DNA of 64,000 nt, from positions 12,499,001 through 12,563,000 of the forward strand of contig LR990054.1 in the NCBI GenBank assembly GCA_905147135.1. The letters run 5' to 3'. The DNA is from Blastobasis lacticolella (taxonomy: Eukaryota; Arthropoda; Insecta; Lepidoptera; Blastobasidae). Shown here piece by piece: positions 33,531 through 44,984 of the stretch. Numbering within the stretch: the first letter of the stretch is position 1; each line of letters opens with the position of its first letter. The position numbers were made by a program, and so were the translations under genes. A model generated the notes under the pieces. That model searched no databases. It had not been told where the DNA came from and saw only the letters and a program-made list of their open reading frames with translations.

Positions 33531-35689
33531 TACTAATCTATCTAAGAATATTGCCTTCCTCAACATAAATCTCTTTGGCCTTCTTTAGGTTTTTAGTTTT
33601 GCGATCGAAAATGAAGAAACGTGTGTTCTCACTTGGCACCTAGCTAGTGCCAACTGCCGAGTAAAGGTCGTCGGGCGATTTACCCGCTTTAAAAAAGTCG
33701 CGAACTAGAAAAAATATTGTTGATTTAGATAGGTGATTATACCTGTATTACAATGATAGAGGCCACATATATCTAGCTACTTGCAATAACGTGAAAATCA
33801 AGTCGAAAAAAAACTTTGTGCAATACAGTTGGTTCATCTACATTTTAGGCAAAAACCAAAGAGATATAGGTATTTGATTTTTTTACGACACGTATGGAAA
33901 AAGGCGGCAGCCGATGCCAATCTTATTCTTCATAGCAAAGCATTACCGATTATTGATCGAAATATGTGATACTGTAGTATACTGGCAGATAATAACGGGT
34001 TCCTCGGGTCTGACGGAGTAGCATCATCGACGAGATCGACCACGAGCCAACACGAGTAGACTTCCAAGACAGTAGGTACTTAAATTATAGTAACTACTTA
34101 TTAATGGATGCATTGGTGTTAGAAACATGTGATATCAATGCTATAGGTCCGATTCGGTAGGAGTGAACATCAAGATCACGTGTCCCCACGTGCATATTTT
34201 ATATGAGAAATATTGTGACATTGAAACTTGACAATATACATTCCACTCTAAAAGTCATTGCACATCAGTACACAATAAATTAACAAAATGCTTCATTTAT
34301 TGTTGTATTCATATTCATATTGCCACTTCTATGCCAGAACAAAACGACTTGGAAACTTCGTCATAAATATGAGCAAAGGCTTTCTTCGTAGTAAAGATTT
34401 GGATGTGCGAAGGATAAGGAAAATAGTCTATAATCACCGTCAGTCCTCACATTCCCGGAGATACAAAGTAAGACCTCGCACAAAATACCATATAATCCAG
34501 TATTTTAACCGGACAACTTCGCTGAAAGACACAAACGAGCCTGCGCCGTGTCTTAACTTTAAAGTCAACGCTAATAAAAGGACGTTCCCGCCGCCCTGAC
34601 GTCCCAATCCAGTTTTACTGTTCACAACAAAGTTACTTTAGCAACAACCACCAATTTTGAAAATTTATACCTCGGATGCTTCCTATGTTATTCACGCGAA
34701 AGTTGCAACCTTGCAGGGTGAAATTTATTGCCCACTGAACTAAAGTCTAGAAGCGAATACACTACCGTCGTAGGTAGTACTCGTGCTATTACTTCAATGG
34801 CATTGGCAATGTTCTTAAGTAGGTTTTTATTGCGCTCTCTTAGTCCATCATTCTCATTGTGTTTGTTCGTTATAGTTATGAATTTTCTGATTACTGTTCC
34901 TGTTGATGCATTTTACTGAATGCCATTAAGGTAAATGTAATGAAGCATACTAAGTCTCATCGTCATTTTCCAACAAAAGCATCCAGATGAATTACAGATA
35001 AATATAGCTGCTTATAAATTCATGTAGTGTTTTGAAACCATTTCATGTGTATAGAACGGTCCAATATAACTCTTTCGTATTAGAAGCCAAAGAAGTCACT
35101 TCATTTTCTACTGAGGCAGACATATTTTTTTCTCAATACTCAGGTCGCAAGCGAATAATAATGATGTCGATGGAGCGGATGCTCTGTCACTTCCCAAAAT
35201 ATTGATGACGAGAATATTAAACCTGTATAAAGATGACTATTTAATCATATACAGTATCCATTGACGAGTATTGGCTCATGCAATGCAAAGATATATTGGC
35301 GCCGGCCTATTACGATAACAATTTTATGGAACTCGATAAGTTGATAATGCGATAAAATGACAACAGTCTCAAGTTGGAAATAATGTCAATTTGTGAAAGC
35401 CGATAAGGGACGATGACTTCGAGAGGACGAAATTGATATACAAGGATAGAAGGGCACAGTCTAGACGTATACTGCATAGGAACGGCACTCAACAATAAAA
35501 TACGATATATCGTTTCTATCCCTGTCCTGTTTGACGTTAGAAAGTGATAACATTATGTCTTGTCCTATTTAATCCGAAATTGTGTCCCACGTGTGTGATA
35601 TGTGGTTGCTTTTTACTTTATTTTACGCTAATTAAAGCCATTAACACATATTCAAATTACTAATGGACCTGGCGGAATTTCAATCGCGT
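33531..35689. other. Non-coding stretch, nothing recognised
   Basis: AT-rich. A 103-codon plus-strand frame at 34288-34599 overlaps a 61-codon minus frame. It is rich in Arg, Lys and Tyr and has no recognisable domain, so I do not call it a gene. Confidence 0.4.
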
Positions 35690-35860
35690 GTCATACTACC
35701 CCTTCACTACCCTACCCCTACCCAATATTACAGTCCCCTACTTTTACCCTTCAGCTACCTTACATCTACTTTACCCCTACTTACCCTTTTTTTCTAGTAT
35801 AACTCTGTCTATTGCTGGAAACCGCAATAAAATCCGTTGCGTAGACATGAAGTAGGATGG
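35690..35860 (-). repeat. Helitron-like repeat, pyrimidine-rich part
   Basis: A long CCCCT/CCCTAC-rich run (35699-35795) followed by 'gtctattgctggaaaccgca' 'ataaaatccgttgcgtagac' is the antisense of the GGGTAGGGG...-plus-GATTTTATTGCGG portion often found in this lepidopteran repeat group. It is partial. Confidence 0.4.
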
Positions 35861-36150
35861 ATAATTTCATAACGATTTTTTTTTATCATTAGTACCTAAC
35901 TACTTAAACTAAGCCAATAGCATGTGACTGCACTCGAGACACGCCTTTAAACAATCTTAACGCCGAAGCCCCGAAGCCGGCTTTTGACTTTACCTACATT
36001 ACTTACCTACACACATAGTTACTTTACTGAACATATTCCATTAATGCGTACAATATAAAGTTTGCCAGTTATGTTTGCCGACTGGCGCCATAGTCGTGTA
36101 ATTGCTCGGACAAACAACAAACAGACAGACGCCTGATTTACTAATGTATC

Positions 36151-36240
36151 TAGTTTTAGCACTTACACAACCCTGCGAGGATAAGCCACGAAAACACGAT
36201 GCTACGCGGCCGTGTCGGTGTAACGTACTCTGGCCATTTA
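36151..36240 (+). repeat. Dispersed repeat, short copy
   Basis: 'tagttttagcacttacacaa' followed by 'ccctgcgaggataagccacg'. The first 25 bases recur at 36907-36931 with one change, where the fuller copy is found. Family unknown. Confidence 0.5.
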
Positions 36241-36439
36241 GAGATGTGATCTTGGCCGGTTAGTGATGTAATTCTTGCGCTGTATCAAAATAGTATGCTT
36301 CATAATCGATACGAGTCAAAATACACAATTATGTTCAATCGTAATCGAAAATTAACATGGAATGGTGCAGCTCTCATATAGTCTTTTAGACAGAAAAGTT
36401 AGCATTGAGGAAACAGCTTTTAAATACGAAGATTATACG

Positions 36440-36580
36440 ATTTTGACCGCGACTTTGTCCGCGTGAAATTTGTTTATATTTTAAGATAAAAAGTGGCAGT
36501 TATCTATTCAAAGTCAAGCAAAGTTATCTATCTATACCCTTGCCAAATTTTATCTAAACCTGTCATAGAGACATAGTGTC
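36440..36580 (-). repeat. Helitron-like (Lep-type) repeat fragment
   Basis: 'ccgcgactttgtccgcgtga' opens it and 'cttgccaaattttatctaaa' 'cctgtca' closes it, the antisense ends of the family with the middle reduced. A second scrap ('cccaaacatacaaacttctg', 36748-36768) belongs to the same or a sister family. Confidence 0.55.
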
Positions 36581-36906
36581 TTTCGCATTTACTCAGATGT
36601 ACATTGTTTATGTATTTATAATTGGGTCGGTTTCACGAAAGAATGGCACTGTCGTCTCTTGTCTAGCTACGTACTCAACTGAGTACAAAAGTTTTTCCAA
36701 AATTGACGCTGTAGCTTCGGACATTGCCCCCTCTAGATCCAAATTCCCAAACATACAAACTTCTGCTCTTATAGTATAACTATAAATAGCATAGAAAATA
36801 CTGACAGTACTATCTAACTGTAATAAAAAGGCAGCACGACCACCACAGCATAGTTTTAGGGTAATTTTTAAGTTAGGGTAACATAAGTATGATTTAGTCA
36901 TTTATC

Positions 36907-37022
36907 CAGTTTTAGCACTTACACAACCCTGTCGACACAACCACGCCGCCGCCGTGTGAATAGCGAAAAAAATGGCCAAGAAGTGTCGGGCCATGTCCGG
37001 TGTAGGGTTTTGTAATTGCGCG
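36907..37022 (+). repeat. Dispersed repeat, longer copy
   Basis: It starts 'cagttttagcacttacacaa', then 'cacgccgccgccgtgtgaat', 'gcgaaaaaaatggccaagaa', 'gtgtcgggccatgtccggtg' and 'tagggtttt'. I recall this wording from lepidopteran genomes, where it leads into 'GTAGGGTTCCGTAG'. The superfamily is not known to me. It abuts a SINE-B tail directly. Confidence 0.5.
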
Positions 37023-37142
37023 TAATAAATAAAATAAATAAATATGCTTAGACAAATTCACACAGCGCCATCTAGCCCCAAAGAAAGCAAAGCTTGTATT
37101 ATGGGTGTTACCCACCGGCTATGTTAACCAACTGAACCACTG
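37023..37142 (-). repeat. SINE-B, internally deleted (antisense)
   Basis: The tail (AATAAATAAA), then 'cacagcgccatctagcccca' and 'agcaaagcttgtattatggg', are followed almost at once by 'ccaactgaaccactgatac', the head. About 100 bp of the middle, including the B box, is missing. Confidence 0.8.
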
Positions 37143-37801
37143 ATACGAAACACGAATTAAAATTTTAAATGAAATGTTTTAAACGATCTAGCCAATGATA
37201 CCCCATACAATTAACGATTTTGTTCACGAAATTATAAACATATCCAAGTCAACAGAAGCCTACAGAAAACCAGCGTCACGGCGACTGTCGTGGCATGTGC
37301 TGAGTATGATATTTTTTAATGTTGTGCCGTGTGTCTGAGTGGAATAAACGTGTTTTATTTACTTACATTACTTTACTAAATTACAGCCTTCTTGTAACAC
37401 TACCGTCTGAGTTAAACGGGTGACAAACAGGGGACAATGGCTTCCAAGTTTTGCTGCGGATCCCTAAAAATCGCTTATTTACCATGCAGTGTAACGTTCT
37501 CTGGCTTATTATAACCTTAGCCGTTTATTGTGTACTTAAGTGTTTCGGTATATAATTATATGTATATGAAATGAATAGTGCATGATGTCTGAATATGTAT
37601 TGTTGCGTTGACATTTAAGTGAGAATCCAATTGACACACATTTCGACAAACGTAGATATCTAAGTACTATTCGATATAGTTGGGTTTTGTTGAAGTCAGA
37701 ATGCTGTATAGGCAATTACAAGTACAGAGCACCTGCGGTCTAATTTTAGGGGCCTAATTCTATTTATGTTATTTAATCTTTATCAACAAAACTTGTTCAT
37801 A
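37143..37801. other. Non-coding stretch, nothing recognised
   Basis: AT-rich, no frame of 60 codons, no repeat recognised. Confidence 0.4.
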
Positions 37802-38028
37802 CACCGATGGCCTTACGGTGAGGGAAAACATCGAGAGGAAACCTGCACGTTATACAGGTGGCTGAATGATTTAAGCTGGTCAGGCGCCTCTGGTAACAGG
37901 GTCACGCAGGTCTGATGGCAGTCGCTTTACTGTAATTACCTGATCTGCCAAATCCTGGATCATGTTCAAGGCACAAGTCAAGGTGGAACTCGGGCCCTCG
38001 TGCGCGTGAGCACAACCAGGATATTAAT
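37802..38028 (+). repeat. SINE-A, head missing
   Basis: It starts inside the body at 'caccgatggccttacggtga', then 'gggaaaacatcgagaggaaa', 'ggtcacgcaggtctgatggc', 'attacctgatctgccaaatc', 'ccctcgtgcgcgtgagcaca' and 'accaggatattaattatg'. A short repeat of 'caaggcacaagtcaaggtgg' replaces the usual single copy near 37967. Confidence 0.83.
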
Positions 38029-40138
38029 TATGTTGGTATCTACTTAATCCTAATATCGTTTTCGAAGCGAGGTTGGCAAAGGTCTTCCGCTAGGGACCGT
38101 AAGACTGTATATGTATGATATGTAGAGCGAAAGTAGTAGAAACTGACTCATTTCCGATTCGATAAAATGCAATAATCTTTTGCAAAATGATGTCAATTAC
38201 AATTTCTCATATCCACTGGTGATTTCATGATTTGATGTAATCCATAATCTATATCTAAAACATTACGCATCAGAGTAGAATGATATCAATCGAACTTTTA
38301 ATTTAATTTGTTATCCTTAATCGTCACCAGGGGCCTATTTAATAAACGTGACAAACACAAGTGACAATCTGACAATTTATAAATTTACTGTTTAATAAAG
38401 ATTACCACTGACAAATTTTTCGTCGAAATATGTCGATTTGTCGTGACAATTTGACATATTTCTGTATAATTTGCTATCTATGGGGTTGCGGTACCCGCGA
38501 AATTGATTTAAGGTACCTATACATATATGCCTTTTGAACAATCTCAAGTTCTAAGTTTCAGTAATAATTAGGTATGCTACGAGTATTTAGGATATAATTA
38601 TAAATATTTGTAGAAAACGAAGTTTTTAAAATTGAATGTGTGTTACTCCTTTTTCAGCTTAAATCTGGATCTCTCCAAGATTATGGTTTGAAGGCTCATA
38701 AATTATACTTTTCGCCCAAACTTGTGTAATGGACGTCGGACTGGTAATTGATAGTTACTAACCACAAATTTAGAATAATAATATAATGATTTTCCTAATC
38801 TCTGTACCTTGACCTAAAACCTAGGCGTGACCACGTCTATCATTTGTCCATTTGTCGTAATATTTGAATATTATCTCATTCTTCATAAAAACATATACCA
38901 GTGAACCTCCTCCCTTTGTCCATTTACTTATAATGTAGTTGCTAAGGACCGCATTTAACTAAAAATGACGTAAGTACACCGTACATTACCTACTAATAAA
39001 GGAAAATCTACAAATACTTTTGTTTTTAACTCGAGTAGGTAACTCATAAAAAGTTATGCAAAATTGACTTAGAATACCTAAAAGGATGTAGAATATATAA
39101 TAGTATTTTATGCAACTATAAGAATAAGCGGGAAAATAATTACACAGAAATATAAACAGGAAAATTTAAATTTTGAATTTGTTAAAGACATCTTCGGTAT
39201 TCAGCCTACATTTGGCCGTATACATTTTAGGTATTCAGCCGTGTCCGCGCGCCCGACAAGAATTTAAAAAATATAAGTGTTGCATAATGATTAAAAAGTT
39301 ATTTTACGTTACATCTGTAATCAAAATAGTATGGGAAATGCTGTATCATAAAGTAATTTTTTAAAATTTTATAGACTGGCGTGAAAAAAGTGTATACTTA
39401 AACGACTGTTTTCGAATATGTAATTGGAACATTACGATATGAGTGTAGATGTTATGGATGTTATGGCATCGTTGAATTCCACATTACAATTTAAAGTCTC
39501 ACAGATCATTAAACAGATTATGTACTTACATAAAAAAGGGGACAAACATTGGTTTTTCTGATTCAAACAACAATAAAACTAATAGAACAACCAGTAAATA
39601 GTACTTAAGCAATAAAAATCAAAACATAATAAAACGAACGCGCGCGTCAAACGAAACAAGCCACTTAACCGAAGCTTCAAATCGTCAATTAAGTAAATAG
39701 AGATGTGACTGTTGCATAAACTTTAATTCCAATGCACTTACATCGACATACTAAAAGGGCATAGAGTAAAAATACACCAAAGAGTAACATTGCGCACTGC
39801 ATATTTTATTGGTCGCCGTTAGGGATATTATTGGACTGTGCACTGACGTATGAATGGTTATAATACCGTGAACGCAGCCGTTAGATGCGCAGACGCAATA
39901 TGACGACATTGACAATCATGTGGCCTACCATCGAAATGTCAATGAACCGAATACTCGTCCCAATTTTGTCCCCTGTTTTGAGTGCTGAAACCAAATAATT
40001 CAATAGTAGGCACCTAGTAGGTGTAGTCTTCTTAAATCACAGTGTAAATAAGTTATTTGAAGTTGCATTATAACAGTTACTGTAACTGTATGGTAAAAGA
40101 AATACGTAGAGGATGTACTCTAGTGTTGATAGAATTTG
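38029..40138. other. Non-coding stretch, nothing recognised
   Basis: About 2.1 kb of AT-rich sequence. One 63-codon frame (39173-39364) is unrecognised. No repeat family was identified. Confidence 0.45.
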
Positions 40139-40355
40139 TTCTCGAGGGTTCGATTCCCGGTCGGGCAGAAATTGAAATGATGAATTTTAATTTCTGGTAG
40201 GTACGAGTCTAGGATGTTGTATGTATAATAGGTATGTATTTATAAATATATATGAATAGTCGATCAATTTTCTGGCACCCATAACATCAGCTTTGCTTGC
40301 TTTGGGGCTAGATGGCGCTGTTTGAATTGAATTTTACAAGCATATTTATTATAAT
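40139..40355 (+). repeat. SINE-B, 5'-truncated within the head
   Basis: It begins at the B box ('gggttcgattcccggtcggg') and continues 'gaaatgatgaattttaattt', the GAGTCTAGGATGTTGTATGT block, 'cacccataacatcagctttg' and 'cttgctttggggctagatgg', then a TTTATTATAATT tail. The A-box half of the head is absent. Confidence 0.83.
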
Positions 40356-41480
40356 TTTTTTTATTCTCAGTCCGATTACAAAATCCATGAAGTATTTTTT
40401 ATTGACCTACAAGCCTTCACTGTTATCGTCACATGCTTCGCATCTAAAATTCTTTAAAATTGTCTCACTTTTTAATTTACTAAAAACGTACCTAGTGACT
40501 CTACTAGCCTATAATGAGTTTCTTGCGTAAAAGAGTCACAGGGATTTTTTTTCATCAATAGGTACAAAAAAATTAAACAGTGCCATGTAACAATTGTGTT
40601 TGAACAAACAAAAACTGCTAGAAAAATTGCAAAGAAGGATTGAATAACCAGCGTTACCTAACATAGTTTCTGCAAGGTTTCGATATAACTATAGTTGTAG
40701 CTGGATTCGTACTCTGTAGTTTCATGCTCTTTGCAATACTCACACAACGCACGAGTGCAATTTTTCTTATTAAATTCTAATCAGCCTATAATCGTACCCA
40801 CTCGTACCTGAAGAGAAGAGTCAAGACTTTAAAAAATTAAACCTGCTGTAACGAATTTCCATGTGATCAATAACCCAATTTCATGTTGCTTCTCCCCTAA
40901 TACATAAAACAAACGTGAACAATATTTATAAACCTACGTAGTTACATAGCAGAAGTAAAACATTTTTATAAAATAAAATAAATTTATTTATTTATCGTGA
41001 AAATCTCGAGTTCCACTGCTACTTAAATTTTTACCACTAGAAATCAAATATCATATATGTACTTATCACAAAAGGATATTCTTGCCATGATTATTAAATT
41101 TCACTATTTTAGTCCGAATGCTCTGTACCCATAAAAACCCCAAGAACCGAAACTTCAAAACAATTATCGTCAAAAAGTCAAAACAACATTATCGCATACT
41201 TAATTCACTAGCGTACTGTTTTAGTCATCATAGTAATTGCTCATTGCCATTCTACAAATCGCTAATAGCGTTAACATATACGAGCTAATTAATATAACTG
41301 ATGGTTTGTATACAACCCGTTAAGGGGTCATGGGCAATGCCGAAACTGTTGCTACGCGCTTGGTAAATTAATCTAGTGTCGTTGGTTTATCTACTTCATT
41401 TCGTAATAAATTGTTCCACGAGTTTCATAATTTTCAGAACGTTTTCGACGATTATAGCTTCTGAGCGCGATGACCTAACC
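40356..41480. other. Non-coding stretch, nothing recognised
   Basis: AT-rich, with a small TTTATTTATTTAT run near 40980-41000. No other feature was seen. Confidence 0.4.
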
Positions 41481-41496
41481 TAACGTAACGTAACCT

Positions 41497-41670
41497 TTTA
41501 CTAGGTACAGTTTCTGCGTCCGACTTCGCTTGTGTAGCCTTTGTTAAAAGCCTTGTCCTATAATTACCAACCTAACCTAACCTATTACTAGGTATTACAG
41601 TTTCTGCGTCCGACTTCGCTTGTGTAGCCTTTGCTAAAATCCTTGTCCTCCAATTACCAACCTAACGTCA
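41497..41670 (+). repeat. 90-bp tandem duplication with CCTAA units
   Basis: 'tttctgcgtccgacttcgct' starts at 41511 and again at 41601, exactly 90 bp apart. The following 'tgtgtagcctttg', 'aattaccaacctaac' and 'ctaggta' are conserved between units. Each junction carries CCTAACCTAACCTA-type runs, the insect telomere motif (TTAGG) on the other strand, although only two or three units long. A third, diverged copy of the 20-mer lies at about 41954 on the far side of the LTR-like segment. Confidence 0.8.
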
Positions 41671-41680
41671 ATACGTCAAT

Positions 41681-42130
41681 TGTGACGGGGTGGCGACTCG
41701 GAGGGAGCTGGCCACTGTCGCCACGGGTCTGTTTAAACCCCAGACGGGTTGCTATCTTTGGGAATCTTTGGGGTCTTACTCAGTGAAACCAACGATAGGA
41801 TTGATTTACAACTTACGTTTATTAACTTACTAACATATTAACATATGGCAACTAGCTTAAGCTACTTAGTCTAGTGGATAATGCCTAAATACTAACGCTT
41901 AACACCTATGGCCTAGCTCAGCGGTTCTACGGTTATGCGGTTATGTATTGAAGTTTCTGCGTTCGACTTCGCTTGTGTTGCCTTCGTTCATAGACTTATC
42001 CTGTTGACGGTCCTGGTCCACCTGTGTGCTTTTCATACAAATCCAAGAATCGGGGTCGATACTCTCGTTACCCCAAAAGTAACCCCTGGGTGGTGTCAAA
42101 AGAATAGTTCCCGTCCGGCTCGAGGATCCG
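41681..42130 (-). mobile_element. Possible LTR end (antisense)
   Basis: The segment starts TGTGACGGGGTGGCGACTCG. Read on the minus strand it ends CGAGTCGCCACCCCGTCACA, preceded by an AATAAA at about 41820. This looks like the 3' end of an LTR (terminal CA, poly(A) signal upstream). No matching 5' LTR start, target duplication or internal coding sequence was located, so the outer limit is approximate. Confidence 0.25.
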
Positions 42131-42198
42131 AGTAGGTTCCGATTGTGGCCTATGATTATTAATGAAATGTAATGAGAATATGAGTCTGTGAAAATGGT

Positions 42199-42224
42199 AT
42201 TTAATTTAATTTAATTTAATTTTA
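42199..42224 (+). repeat. (TTTAA)n microsatellite
   Basis: Five successive TTTAA units ('atttaatttaatttaattta') just upstream of a LINE-like tail. Confidence 0.85.
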
Positions 42225-42318
42225 TGACAATTGGCAACACACTCGCCTCCGCGACTTTGCCAGCTTGTAGATGAGCTTCTCTCTGCCACTCAATAAAAAT
42301 TAATTCTATTCTATTCCA
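42225..42318 (+). repeat. LINE-like 3' tail
   Basis: 'gatgagcttctctctgccac' 'tcaataaaaattaattctat' followed by TCTATTCC-type units is a familiar way for one lepidopteran LINE class to end, with a TTCTA simple-repeat tail. No coding part is attached. Confidence 0.4.
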
Positions 42319-42379
42319 CGCCTAGCGCCTTTGCCACTATCATTTTAGTCGACGTTTTACTGTCAAGTACGTCACCTTA

Positions 42380-42638
42380 TCAGTAGCCGTATTCACAATG
42401 GCTCGGAAATCGGATTCGGATACGGAATCGACAAAGGACCCCGCAAAAGCTCTTAAGAAAATGTGGTTTCAGTTAATTTTGATGAAATTTTTATATGTTA
42501 TAGAGAGTAGAGTTTCCGTGGAATCTACCGGGATTCTGAATAACAGTGTTCGAATCGATCGACACGGATTCGCCGCTCACGAATTTCGTGTCGAATCGTT
42601 CGGAAACGGTTTCGAATCATTGTGAATACGGCTACTGA
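42380..42638. mobile_element. 259-bp MITE with 21-bp perfect terminal inverted repeats
   Basis: TCAGTAGCCGTATTCACAAT+G (42380-42400) is exactly inverted at 42618-42638. Inside these, a further 12-15 bases align imperfectly (GCTCGGAAATCGG against the inverse of the right side), so the true terminal repeat is about 35 bp. A CAG...CTG terminus suits hAT-type elements, but no 8-bp target duplication is visible. The 75-codon frame inside (42398-42625) arises from the repeat itself and is not a transposase. Confidence 0.8.
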
Positions 42639-43234
42639 AGGGGAATTACTTATCTGCCATTTCTTGACTTACTCTCAAACTAAGCGGCTTGGCTGTGTTC
42701 ATTATCGGAGTCTGGAGAGCCATGCGTGAGGTACAGGGCCAAGGCAGTTGCGCTGAATACGTCGTTCGAACGACGCCCCCTGACTAATGAATATGTGTGT
42801 GCTCCACCATAGAATCTACTAAATAAAATTGTATGAAATTTGGCACACATATAGTTTACAATAACTTGGATAAACGCTTTGTTTTAGTAAGTAAATTCTA
42901 TGTAAGCAGTTCCTTTTAGTGCAAAGCTCTAAGCTAACTATTCATTTAGTAATTTTATTAATACTTAGTAGGTACCTATTTTCCGTCGCAGTTCGCGATT
43001 TTCTTTCTTGCAATTTTCGGTGATGTAATAATTTTTTGCAATGATTCAACAGTTGATAACGCGTGATTCAGAACTGCAGTTTATGACCCTGCGCTTAAAG
43101 CATCATAAAAATCAAACACTATCGCATTAGCGTCTTAACGTAAAAACATACAGCTGCTAATGACTTGAAAACACTCACTTTAATTTTTTAATTTTGCTGG
43201 ATTTTGTATCTACTGTACTAATATTTTTTTTATT
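42639..43234. other. Non-coding; one perfect 16-bp palindrome
   Basis: CGTCGTTCGAACGACG at 42760-42775 is a perfect palindrome. Nothing else was recognised. Confidence 0.5.
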
Positions 43235-43440
43235 ATAATAGCTTTTACCCGCGACTTCATTCGCGTGGAAATCGTTTTAGGTCAGTTTATATTTTTTCCC
43301 TATAGACCATTTTGAATGACCTCCCTAATGCATGAAAGCTAGTGCTACAGAGAGGTCAAGCTGTATCTCTAGTTATACTCAACCGAATTAGACGAAACAT
43401 GGCCTAGATTCATCCAGTAGTTCCGGAGATTAGTGTGTAC
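43235..43440 (-). repeat. Helitron-like (Lep-type) repeat
   Basis: It shares with 18960-19210 the ordered blocks 'cgcgacttcattcgcgtgga', 'tgcatgaaagctagtgctac', 'agagaggtcaagctgtatct' and 'aaccgaattagacgaaacat'. It then runs into an (AT)n tract, with 'acggacatacagacaaacaa' beyond, which is the outer antisense end of the same family. Confidence 0.7.
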
Positions 43441-43444
43441 AAAT

Positions 43445-43489
<45 letters not shown>
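43445..43489. repeat. (AT)n microsatellite inside the repeat
   Basis: More than 20 uninterrupted TA dinucleotides. The isoleucine-tyrosine run in the overlapping frame (43433-43660) is produced by this tract and is not a protein feature. Confidence 0.95.
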
Positions 43490-44394
43490 AAACGGACATA
43501 CAGACAAACAAAAATAAAAAAAATCTATTTCTATTTCTTCATCACCCTAAATTATTTTTTTGGAAATATTTTCAATGTTCAGACACACATTGTTTACTGT
43601 TTTATTATATGTATAGATAGGCACTATATTTTACAAAATAAACCATACCTAAGTACCTAAAGTAATAATTAGGCATTTGTTTCTCCAATGCAGCACCAGT
43701 ATTTATGCTAAAATTTATACTCGCCTAGCAGTCAGCACACCAGTGCCCTGGCATGACGAATGTTTGCACAGTGCATACCATCGGCCCATTGCAGCGGCAA
43801 CATTGCAAATATAGAAAGAAAGGTACAAGGAATTTTGGGTTTGTTTCGTTAACAGAATTCCGCTTTATGTGGCGTGAATGATGACAACATACTATTGAAC
43901 AATACCTATATAATATTGAAAGATTTTAAAATAAGTTTTTATAAGTGTTGATAGGTACAATTGTGTGATTTCATTGTAAAAAATAAGCTTTTAGGCATAG
44001 GCAATAAATAGTGCTAGCTTAAAAGTTATTTTTTTGCGTTTATATAGGTAGGCATAGTGCTAGAAGTATAAAAAAGGTACCAAGTTTCGTAAAAATCTGA
44101 CACTGTAGCGTATATTTGCATCTATAAATAGATGTTTCCACTGACCATCACACCGCAGTATACCAAGAAGCCATTGAATTGGCAGCACCGGTCAAGGGTA
44201 CAGTGAGGGCCCAACAAAGGGAGACACCATAAAACTAATTAGCACCTCCTACTCAGAAACCCGCACACCGAGTTGACATTCTAAGTTCAAAGAAACTCAC
44301 TTAAGAGCGAGATACGTAAACAAGTATATTTATTACAAAATATCACTGTTTATTATTATTACATATATAAATATATTATATATCATATATATTT
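43490..44394. other. Non-coding stretch, nothing recognised
   Basis: AT-rich, without a recognised repeat or gene, apart from the outer end of the Helitron-like copy near 43490-43520. Confidence 0.4.
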
Positions 44395-44670
44395 GACGAC
44401 CTGAGTGGTTCAGTGGTCAACATGCCGGTCTGCCACGCAAGAGGTCACGGGTTCGATTCCCGGCCGGGCAGAAATTGAAATGATGAATTTTAATTTCTGT
44501 TACGGGTCTGGGTGTTCTATATATATTAAGTATGTATTTAAAAAAAAAATTATGTAATTAGTTTATCAGTTATCTAGCACCCATAACACAAGCTTTGCTT
44601 ACTTTGGGGCTAGATGGCGCTGTGTGTATTTGTCTACGATTATTTATTTTTATTTATTTTTTATTTAAAA
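44395..44670 (+). repeat. SINE-B, reference copy, tRNA-Gly(GCC)-like head
   Basis: The head 44395-44470 reads GACGACCTGAGTGGTTCAGT, then GGTCAACATGCCGGTCTGCC with an anticodon loop CTGCCAC (anticodon GCC), then ACGGGTTCGATTCCCGGCCG. The A box, loop and B box agree closely with tRNA-Gly(GCC), whose T arm reads GGGTTCGATTCCCGGCC. Body: 'gaaatgatgaattttaattt', 'ctgttacgggtctgggtgtt', a T/A-rich middle, 'acacaagctttgcttacttt' and 'ggggctagatggcgctgtgt'. The tail is TTATTTTTATTTATTTT. The intact promoter boxes make this the youngest-looking SINE-B here. Confidence 0.92.
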
Positions 44671-44984
44671 CCTGTAATATGTATGACTAGCTTTTGACCG
44701 CGACATCGGCAGCGTCAGCTGTCAGCTTCGTCTGGACTGGTCATTTCAATAGAAGCACAGCTGGACAAATTCAAATTACAGACAAGCTTCTGTAGTTAGA
44801 ATAAAAGTGTTATTAGTAGCCCTAATAACTAATGAAATTAAGTAAAAGATTGCAGACGGCTCAGTGCGAGTTCCAAGTGACGATTCTATGTAAAATCGCT
44901 AAAGAGTGCATTTTATAGCGCCCCTGGCGGTTACGCGATGAACTACAGTTCGCCACACTTTCGGTCAATTTCGGTCATCGGTAA
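44671..44984. other. Non-coding stretch, nothing recognised
   Basis: 'accgcgacatcggcagcgtc' at 44698 may be a scrap of the Helitron-like signature. The rest was not identified. Confidence 0.35.

Noticed and set aside
34288..34599. 103-codon plus-strand frame as a basic small protein
   Set aside because: No domain, no repeat of motif structure and no promoter-like context; the composition is consistent with chance.
41570..41585. Telomeric (TTAGG)n array
   Set aside because: Only two or three units in a row within a 90-bp duplication; far too short for a telomere or a telomere-fusion scar.
43433..43660. Ile-Tyr-rich protein
   Set aside because: Produced by an (AT)n microsatellite.
44395..44470. 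A functional tRNA-Gly gene
   Set aside because: The acceptor stem does not close, and the tRNA-like part continues into a SINE body present in several copies.
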